DNA of 64,000 bases, from contig NZ_FMVJ01000008.1 in the NCBI RefSeq assembly GCF_900102135.1, positions 156,170-220,169 on the forward strand, in the 5' to 3' direction. This DNA comes from Microvirga guangxiensis. Lineage in GTDB: Bacteria > Pseudomonadota > Alphaproteobacteria > Rhizobiales > Beijerinckiaceae. The notes under the pieces were generated by a model that saw nothing but the letters and a program-made list of their open reading frames with translations, did no database searches and was not told the origin of the DNA. Made by a program: the position numbers and the translations under genes. This document shows, one piece after another, positions 58,595 through 64,000 of the stretch (its first letter is position 1; every line of letters starts with the position of its first letter).

Positions 58595-59767
58595 ATGCTG
58601 CCGAACGCCTCAAAAGCCTTCAATTTCGACCTTGGCGAAACCGCCGATGCCATCCGCGAGACCGTGCGCGACTTCGCCCAGGAGAAGATCGCGCCTCGCG
58701 CCGAGGAGGTCGACCGCACGAACCAGTTTCCGCGCGATCTCTGGCCCCAGATGGGTGAGCTCGGGCTCCACGGCATCACGGTCGAGGAGGAATATGGGGG
58801 CACGGGCCTCGGCTATCTCGAGCACGTGATCGCGATGGAGGAGATCTCTCGTGCCTCCGCATCCGTTGGCCTTTCCTACGGCGCGCATTCCAACCTCTGC
58901 GTCAACCAGATCCGCCGCAACGGCACCGACGAGCAGAAGCGCCGCTACCTGCCGAAGCTCATCTCCGGCGAGCATGTGGGCGCGCTTGCCATGTCCGAGC
59001 CCGGCTCCGGCTCCGACGTGGTCTCCATGCGCACCCGCGCCGAGAAGCGTGGCGACCGCTATGTGCTCAACGGCAACAAGATGTGGATCACCAACGGCCC
59101 TATCGCCGAGACGCTCGTGGTCTATGCCAAGACCGATCCGGAGGCCGGTCCGCGCGGCATGACGGCTTTCCTCATCGAGAAAGGCTTCAAAGGCTTCTCC
59201 ACGCACCAGAAGCTCGACAAGCTCGGCATGCGCGGCTCCGACACCTGCGAACTGGTGTTCGAGGATTGCGAGGTGCCGGAGGAGAACGTGCTCGGCCAAG
59301 TCGGCAAGGGCGTGAATGTGCTCATGTCCGGCCTCGACTATGAGCGCGCGGTGCTGGCGGCAGGCTCTACCGGCATCATGCAGGCCTGCATGGATGTGGT
59401 GCTGCCCTATATCCACGAGCGCAAGCAGTTCGGTCAGGCCATCGGCGAGTTCCAGCTCGTGCAGGGCAAGATCGCCGACATGTATGTCACGATGAATGCT
59501 TCAAAGGCCTATGTCTATGCTGTGGCCAAGGCCTGCGACCGGGGCGAGACGACCCGCGAGGACGCGGCCGGCGCAATCCTCTATGCGGCCGAGAACGCCA
59601 CCAAGATGGCGCTCGATGCGATCCAGCTTCTCGGGGGCAACGGCTACATAAACGACTATCCGACAGGCCGCCTGCTGCGCGACGCGAAACTCTATGAAAT
59701 CGGTGCCGGTACCAGCGAAATCCGCCGCATGCTGATCGGGCGCGAGCTGTTCAACAAGACGGCTTAA
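58595..59767 (+). CDS. ivd: Isovaleryl-CoA dehydrogenase
   Basis: 390 residues of the acyl-CoA dehydrogenase fold. The catalytic base is placed in the loop [13 protein letters not shown], the position used by isovaleryl-CoA dehydrogenases (E254 in human). The usual Glu near the C-terminus is replaced, giving [10 protein letters not shown]. Flavin-site segments [11 protein letters not shown] and WITNGPIA are intact. GGAGG at 58582-58586 fixes the ATG at 58595 over an upstream GTG. It feeds the methylcrotonyl-CoA carboxylase step (beta subunit at 52575). Confidence 0.93.
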   Translation: MLPNASKAFNFDLGETADAIRETVRDFAQEKIAPRAEEVDRTNQFPRDLWPQMGELGLHGITVEEEYGGTGLGYLEHVIAMEEISRASASVGLSYGAHSNLCVNQIRRNGTDEQKRRYLPKLISGEHVGALAMSEPGSGSDVVSMRTRAEKRGDRYVLNGNKMWITNGPIAETLVVYAKTDPEAGPRGMTAFLIEKGFKGFSTHQKLDKLGMRGSDTCELVFEDCEVPEENVLGQVGKGVNVLMSGLDYERAVLAAGSTGIMQACMDVVLPYIHERKQFGQAIGEFQLVQGKIADMYVTMNASKAYVYAVAKACDRGETTREDAAGAILYAAENATKMALDAIQLLGGNGYINDYPTGRLLRDAKLYEIGAGTSEIRRMLIGRELFNKTA

Positions 59768-59773
59768 CGACGA

Positions 59774-60352
59774 TCAGATCGTCCACACATCCCGCGTGAT
59801 GGCGATCAGGGACAAGCCCTTCTCGCCATCTCTGAAGATCAGGCGAAGGCTTTTCCAGTTCATCGCAGCCTGGTCGCCGTCACCGCGGATGTGCAGCTCG
59901 ACGACAATGCCGTCGGGCGCATAATCGTGATTGTTGTTGATCTCGTTTCCGCGCTGGCGGGGCTCGTTGTAGAGCACCTCATCCGGCTGCCGATAATCCG
60001 CGTTCCAGACGAATTCATCGAAATATTGGCTGCAGGTGATCTCGATGGGATCTCCGCTGCCGTCCCTCTCTCCCCATAGCCGCACCTCTCGATCCGTGAC
60101 GCAGCTTTGCAGGTCGGGGCGCGAAAGGCGCACATCGCTGTCGTCCAGCATCACGTAGGGACTCACGGTAAGGCCATTGTCCCCGACGAAGGTTGCAAGC
60201 CTGTCGAAGTCGCGCTTCGCCAAGGCTTCCAGCACTTTTGGGACGAGCGCTTGAACAGCCTGACGTGCAGCCTTCGGTTCCGTCTGCTGCGCGCAGGCGG
60301 GAAGAGCAAGGACCGGGAGAACGAGAAGCAGAGAGGCGGCGAGGCGTTTCAT
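59774..60352 (-). CDS. Hypothetical exported or lipoprotein
   Basis: 192 residues with a signal peptide ending LALPACAQQ, which could be a lipobox or a signal peptidase I site. The mature part has a helical KAARQAVQALVPKVLEALAKRDF start, two cysteines (SCVTD and ITCSQ) and alternating beta-like segments, suggesting a compact periplasmic domain of the NTF2/SH3 sort. I do not recognise the family. It ends 6 bp from the convergent ivd gene. Confidence 0.65.
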   Translation of the reverse strand: MKRLAASLLLVLPVLALPACAQQTEPKAARQAVQALVPKVLEALAKRDFDRLATFVGDNGLTVSPYVMLDDSDVRLSRPDLQSCVTDREVRLWGERDGSGDPIEITCSQYFDEFVWNADYRQPDEVLYNEPRQRGNEINNNHDYAPDGIVVELHIRGDGDQAAMNWKSLRLIFRDGEKGLSLIAITRDVWTI

Positions 60353-60493
60353 GGCGGCTTATTCCAGAAGGGCGACATTGATAGCGGCAATGGCAATAAT
60401 GGAATATTGAAACGTGGCAATGGATGCGTCTTGTGGTGGCCATCTGCGCAGGTGCCCGCTATGAGTAGCCTACCCCAACGTCAGGAAATTCTC

Positions 60494-61195
60494 ATGACCC
60501 TCGACAAAACGATCGCCGACGCCCTGCGCGCTGCCTCCACCGCCACGATCACCACCGTTCTCCTCAAGAAAGGTATACGCCGCTGCTGGATGAAGGGGCC
60601 GATGCCAGCCTTCAATGCCACGGAGAAGCTGGTCGGCAAGGCCTTCACCCTGCGCTTCGTGCCGGCCCGCGAGGATCTTGCGACACCTGAATCCTGGGCC
60701 TCTCCGATCTCTACACGTGCCGCCATCGAAGCGATGCCGGAAGGCTGCATCGCGGTTGTCGATTCCATGGGCGTAACCGATGCCGGTATCTTCGGCGACA
60801 TTCTCACGGCACGCATGAAAAAGCGCGGCGTCGCGGCCCTCGTGACGGATGGCGTCATTCGCGATGCGGTCGGCGTGGAAGGCACGAATCTGCCTGTCTG
60901 GTGCTCGGGCGTTGCCGCTCCGCCTTCCGTTGCAGGCCTCACCTTCGTCGGCTGGCAGGAGCCCATCGGCTGCGGCGGCGTGGCGATTTTCCCGGACGAT
61001 GTGATCGTTGCTGATCGCGATGGCGTCGTGGTCATTCCGGCTGCCATCGTGGAAGATGTTGCGAAAGCTGCCGTGGAGCAGGAGCGTTACGAGTTGTGGG
61101 TGATGCGCGAAGTGGAGAAGGGCATCCCTCTCCCCGGCCTCTACCCGCCGAATGCCGAGACGAAGGCGCGCTACGAGGCCGAGTCGAAGGTTTAA
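60494..61195 (+). CDS. RraA-family protein (aldolase/decarboxylase-like)
   Basis: 233 residues from ATG 60494 (AGGAA upstream). The RraA fold is recognisable from GDILTARMKKRGVAALVTDG followed by VIRDAVGV, where the Arg-Asp pair matches HMG/oxaloacetate aldolase active sites, and DRDGVVVIPAAIVEDV. Many such proteins are named ribonuclease regulators, but the Arg-Asp pair favours a metal-dependent 2-oxoacid aldolase or decarboxylase. A longer frame from 60107 overlaps the opposing gene and is rejected. Confidence 0.82.
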   Translation: MTLDKTIADALRAASTATITTVLLKKGIRRCWMKGPMPAFNATEKLVGKAFTLRFVPAREDLATPESWASPISTRAAIEAMPEGCIAVVDSMGVTDAGIFGDILTARMKKRGVAALVTDGVIRDAVGVEGTNLPVWCSGVAAPPSVAGLTFVGWQEPIGCGGVAIFPDDVIVADRDGVVVIPAAIVEDVAKAAVEQERYELWVMREVEKGIPLPGLYPPNAETKARYEAESKV

Positions 61196-61208
61196 CGAGA
61201 AGATACCT

Positions 61209-61315
61209 CACCCTCATCCTGAGGAGTTGTGTTGAGGCCTTCATCTCGAAGGAGCGTTCCGAGGCAATGGAACCTCCTTCGAGGCCGTCACGGCGCAACC
61301 CTTCAGGACAGGGTG
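61209..61315. repeat. Palindromic intergenic repeat element (REP-like)
   Basis: The 107-bp element is bounded by imperfect inverted ends, CACCCTCATCCTGAGG and CCTTCAGGACAGGGTG. Its core contains CTCGAAGGAG-CGTTCC and GGAAC-CTCCTTCGAG, forming a long stem with an 8-nt loop. The CCTCATCCTGAGG...CTCGAAGGA wording resembles dispersed intergenic repeats I recall from Rhizobiales genomes. Only one copy is in the window. Confidence 0.65.
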
Positions 61316-61344
61316 AAACTCACAAATGGACATAAGGGCGGCTG

Positions 61345-62178
61345 GTGTTTTACTACGTTTCGAAGATTGTCTGGTTCTTCACGACACCGTCCAACTTTCT
61401 CCTCAGCCTCATTCTGCTGGGCCTCGCCCTTGCCCTCTTCCGCCGGCTGCGGAAGTTCGGCATTGGACTGTCATTTGCCGCCACCATATTGACGATCGGC
61501 CTCGGCCTCCTGCCCGTCTCCACCTATCTCATGGTCCCACTGGAAGAGCGCTTTCCACCATTCAAGGACGATGGAAGGCCGGTCGATGGAATCATTCTGC
61601 TGGGAGGCTCGGTGGACGCGTCGGACTCAGTGTCCCGCGGGCAGCTGGTAGCCAATGAATCGGCTGAACGCCTGCTCGATACGATCCAACTCGCTCATCG
61701 CTATCCTCAGGCCCGCATCCTCATTTCCGGCGGTGGCGGCAACGTCTTCGGAGATGGGGTCGGAGAGTCCCCCGTCATCGCCGAGTACATGAAAAGCATC
61801 GGCATCGATCCCAACCGCATCCTCATAGAGGACCGCTCCCGCACGACGTCGGAGAATGCCCTCTACTCACGTGAAGTGGCGCAGCCGAAGGACGGCGAGC
61901 GCTGGCTTCTCGTGACCTCCGCCTGGCACATGCCCCGTGCCGTCGGCGTATTCGAGAAGGTGGGCTTTTCCGTCACCGCTTATCCAGTCGACTTCCGAAC
62001 GGGTGGCGGATCGAACAACTTTCGCCTCTTTGCCTTCACATCCGATGGGCTGCGGCGTCTCGATGTGGTCGCAAAGGAGTGGATCGGCCTCATCGGCTAT
62101 TACCTGACAGGCCGGACGAATGTGCTGTTTCCAGCGCCTCAATCCTCAGCGGTCGTCGTAGGAAGCGCCAGCCGATAG
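61345..62178 (+). CDS. YdcF-family (DUF218) membrane-anchored protein
   Basis: 277 residues, GTG start. Two N-terminal membrane segments (about 15-30 and 36-58) precede a DUF218 domain: VDGIILLGGSVDASDS, RILISGGGGN, the RSRTTSENALYSRE motif, and LLVTSAWHMPRAVGVFEKVGF. Related E. coli proteins (ElyC, SanA, YdcF) act in envelope integrity. The 3' end overlaps the opposing DUF3253 gene by 40 bp. Confidence 0.88.
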   Translation: MFYYVSKIVWFFTTPSNFLLSLILLGLALALFRRLRKFGIGLSFAATILTIGLGLLPVSTYLMVPLEERFPPFKDDGRPVDGIILLGGSVDASDSVSRGQLVANESAERLLDTIQLAHRYPQARILISGGGGNVFGDGVGESPVIAEYMKSIGIDPNRILIEDRSRTTSENALYSREVAQPKDGERWLLVTSAWHMPRAVGVFEKVGFSVTAYPVDFRTGGGSNNFRLFAFTSDGLRRLDVVAKEWIGLIGYYLTGRTNVLFPAPQSSAVVVGSASR

Positions 62179-62420
62179 GTGCCACGGAAGTCGTCGGGAT
62201 CGACCGGCTTGCCCTTTCTCACGATCACAATGCGCCCCTCCTTCATCAGGCGTACCGCGACCCGTCTCAGGGGCTGCATGAGAGGCCCCCACTCCTCCGA
62301 CCGGTGGCCACCGACAGCACTGGCCACGTCCGTGGGACTGATCGACCTGCCCGGACCACGTTCGTTGAGAAGCGCGAGCATGACCCTCTCCAGCTCCTCC
62401 TGATTCACGCCCTTAGTCAT
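62139..62420 (-). CDS. DUF3253-family small protein
   Basis: 93 residues from ATG 62420. The winged-helix-like pattern SISPTDVASAVGG, WGPLMQPLRRVAVRLMKEGRI and DDFRGTYRLA matches DUF3253. It overlaps the DUF599 gene upstream by 8 bp, so the two are translated together. The function is unknown, but the fold suggests nucleic-acid or protein binding. Confidence 0.8.
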   Translation of the reverse strand: MTKGVNQEELERVMLALLNERGPGRSISPTDVASAVGGHRSEEWGPLMQPLRRVAVRLMKEGRIVIVRKGKPVDPDDFRGTYRLALPTTTAED

Positions 62421-63105
62421 GCTTTCCTCCCAAGGCGGCATCGCGCGCATCCGAGATGAATTGGCGCCGCCACATGACGAACAGGACACCAGCGGTCGCG
62501 GCGATGAACAGATACGCGCTGATGAACCAGCCGAGATAGGCAAGCGAGAAGAAGAAGGCCCGCTGCCCGCGATTGAAATGCTTACCGGCAACGACGTTCA
62601 TGGCGGCGGCTTGGCGGGCGACGGTCATGGCCTCCTCGCGGTTGCCTTCTTTCAGCACAGGCACCGCACCGACGAGAATCGCCATGTAGTTGAACAGCCG
62701 GTACGACCAGGCAAATTTGAAGAAGGCATAGACGAAGATGACCGCAAGGCCGATCACCTTGGCTTCCAGAGCAAGGCGGGTCGGCGGCTCGCCGAAAGGC
62801 AAATCGGAGAAGATCGGCAGAACGCTGTCAGTCGACCGAAAGAGCGCCAGCACGCCACCGATGGCAATGAGAGAGGTGGAAGCGAAGAAGGCCGTTCCGT
62901 TCATCAACGATGCCATGATCGTGGTGTCCACGATCCGGTTCTCGCGCACCACCAGCTGCTCCATCCAGCGGAAGCGATACTGGTTCATCACCTTGTTCAA
63001 GCTTTTCTGCCCCGCATCCGTGAATTCGACTGCGGCGTGATAGCCGAACCAGGCCAGGATGAAGAAGCCCAGCGCCACATAATCGAGAAGGGTGAACCCG
63101 AGCAC
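62413..63105 (-). CDS. DUF599-family membrane protein
   Basis: 230 residues with four predicted membrane segments. GTG start with GGGAGACG upstream. The motif WFGYHAAVEF near the start and FNYMAILVGAVPVLKEG in the middle fit DUF599. Its function is unknown. It forms a two-gene unit with the DUF3253 gene and is divergent from the rhodanese gene. Confidence 0.85.
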   Translation of the reverse strand: MLGFTLLDYVALGFFILAWFGYHAAVEFTDAGQKSLNKVMNQYRFRWMEQLVVRENRIVDTTIMASLMNGTAFFASTSLIAIGGVLALFRSTDSVLPIFSDLPFGEPPTRLALEAKVIGLAVIFVYAFFKFAWSYRLFNYMAILVGAVPVLKEGNREEAMTVARQAAAMNVVAGKHFNRGQRAFFFSLAYLGWFISAYLFIAATAGVLFVMWRRQFISDARDAALGGKHD

Positions 63106-63178
63106 ACTTCGTCTCCCGTTGACTCTATCGCTATCATGCCCAGTTTGATGGAAGCCTCATAGGGGAGCGATTGAACCC

Positions 63179-63586
63179 ATGCCTCAGACCATCACACGCG
63201 GCTACAAGACATTGCTCGAGGAGGCCAGCGCAAAGATTCAGACCTTGCCGACTCAGGAAGCAATAGCCCTTCACGGCCGCGACGATGTCGTTTTCGTGGA
63301 TCTGCGCGATCCACGCGAGCTGGAGCGGGAGGGCCGCATTCCCGGCGCGGTACATTGTCCGCGCGGCATGCTGGAATTCTGGGTCGATCCGGAAAGCCCC
63401 TACCACAAGCCGGTCTTCAACCAGGACAAGACCTTCGTGTTCTTCTGCGCCGCCGGTTGGCGCTCGGCCCTGTCTGCGGCAACGGCGCAGGATATGGGCT
63501 TGAAGCCAGTGGCTCATATCGAGGGCGGCTTCACGGCCTGGAAAAACGCCGGCGGGCCTCTCGAGACGGTCGAGCCCAAGGCCTAA
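63179..63586 (+). CDS. Rhodanese-like domain protein
   Basis: 135 residues, a single rhodanese domain. The active-site loop is [10 protein letters not shown], with the catalytic Cys and the CxxxxR arrangement of active sulfurtransferases. [17 protein letters not shown] is the typical earlier segment. No signal peptide, so it is cytosolic. The physiological sulphur acceptor is unknown. It overlaps the opposing acylphosphatase gene by 4 bp. Confidence 0.9.
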   Translation: MPQTITRGYKTLLEEASAKIQTLPTQEAIALHGRDDVVFVDLRDPRELEREGRIPGAVHCPRGMLEFWVDPESPYHKPVFNQDKTFVFFCAAGWRSALSAATAQDMGLKPVAHIEGGFTAWKNAGGPLETVEPKA

Positions 63587-63876
63587 GCGGTTCTGCGCAC
63601 CTCAAAGCCGTCCACATCCACGAGATCGTGGTCGCCACCTTCAACGGGCTCGACCAGCTGCACCAGGGAACCAGAGGGCCCCTGATGGCAGGCCTTGAGC
63701 ATGATTTCGACCATCTCCCCGGGGCCGGAGAACACCGCCTCAACGCTGCCGTCGTGCCTGTTTCGCACCCAGCCCTTGAGCCCGTGCAGTTCGGCCTGAT
63801 GGTGCGTCCAGGCTCGGAAGCCTACGCCCTGAACGCGTCCATGGATCAGAACATGTGCGATACGGTCTATGGTCAT
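63583..63876 (-). CDS. acyP: Acylphosphatase
   Basis: 97 residues, the normal size. Catalytic residues are visible: Arg in [11 protein letters not shown] and Asn in [15 protein letters not shown]. It hydrolyses acyl phosphates. GAGGAAAG, overlapping the upstream gene's stop codon, provides the ribosome-binding site, so it is coupled to the partial gene at the right edge. Confidence 0.93.
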   Translation of the reverse strand: MTIDRIAHVLIHGRVQGVGFRAWTHHQAELHGLKGWVRNRHDGSVEAVFSGPGEMVEIMLKACHQGPSGSLVQLVEPVEGGDHDLVDVDGFEVRRTA

Positions 63877-63882
63877 CTTTCC

Positions 63883-63999
63883 TCAGTAATGCGCGTGACG
63901 GGTGTCGGTATGACGTCCTGCATAATCCTCGTCCAGGGTCTGGATGGTACGCTCTCCATTCTGCGGATCCACTTTCCGCAGGATCTCGTCGACCTTCGC
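63883..63999 (-). CDS. C-terminal end of an unidentified protein (partial)
   Basis: A minus-strand frame entering from the right edge gives 38 residues ending in a His-rich tail (RHTDTRHAHY). It starts within the window at the edge with AKVDEILRKVDPQNGE, which has a helical look. The stop is 6 nt before the acyP start, implying one operon. The family cannot be named from this fragment. Confidence 0.5.
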   Translation of the reverse strand, partial: AKVDEILRKVDPQNGERTIQTLDEDYAGRHTDTRHAHY

Positions 64000-64000
64000 C

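Overview
The window is a 64 kb piece of a high-GC alphaproteobacterial chromosome, most likely from the Hyphomicrobiales (Rhizobiales), near Microvirga, Methylobacterium or Bosea. The evidence is gene content only: an ExoR homologue, an HWE histidine kinase, a fused 4TM/12TM TRAP permease with a TAXI receptor, a leucine-degradation IVD/MCC pair, and dense operons with ATGA overlaps. The genus is a guess. I see no intact transposase, prophage, rRNA operon or CRISPR array.

Layout. 1-2.1 kb: end of a MacAB-type efflux operon. 2.3-6.7 kb: a cobalamin riboswitch followed by nrdA-nrdB. The R2 subunit has Phe at the radical-Tyr position and Glu as first metal ligand, the signature of class Ic ribonucleotide reductase. 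6.8-9.35 kb: a large PAS/GAF HWE sensor kinase overlapping an orphan ParD-like antitoxin. 9.7-22.6 kb: a DUF2165 membrane protein and a LysR regulator facing a peptide-type ABC operon (SBP, two permeases, two ATPases, M20 peptidase), then an SBF-type symporter, a second M20 peptidase and psuK-psuG for pseudouridine breakdown. 22.6-32.7 kb: a sugar-use locus. A LacI regulator, a GH43 glycosidase and an oxidoreductase read leftward; a GtsABC-like sugar ABC transporter, a TIM-barrel isomerase/epimerase and a second oxidoreductase read rightward. A perfect 14-bp palindrome lies between the two arms.

32.9-38.9 kb: a LuxR-type regulator divergent from a 1,497-residue secreted protein with four tandem beta-helix modules, a cadherin-like domain and an RTX tail; two CCCATATGGG palindromes lie between them. 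39.1-42.5 kb: TAXI-TRAP transporter. 42.6-51.6 kb: two more RTX proteins with related C-terminal tails, separated by small secreted and hypothetical genes, a DHFR-like protein, a ceramidase-family membrane protein, an aldo/keto reductase, exonuclease III and ExoR. No type I secretion genes are present in the window.

51.7-64 kb: mostly housekeeping genes: PCMT-like methyltransferase, acyl-CoA carboxylase beta subunit (mccB type), a DUF4156-like lipoprotein, lipB, tRNA-Leu(GAG), mgtE, a GH25 lysozyme lipoprotein, isovaleryl-CoA dehydrogenase, an RraA-family protein, a palindromic intergenic repeat, a YdcF-like protein, DUF3253, DUF599, rhodanese and acylphosphatase.

The most notable signals are the B12-riboswitch/class Ic RNR pair, the twin operator-like palindromes beside the LuxR gene and giant beta-helix protein, and a recurring design in which each of three different transporters has a strong hairpin between its binding-protein gene and its permease gene.
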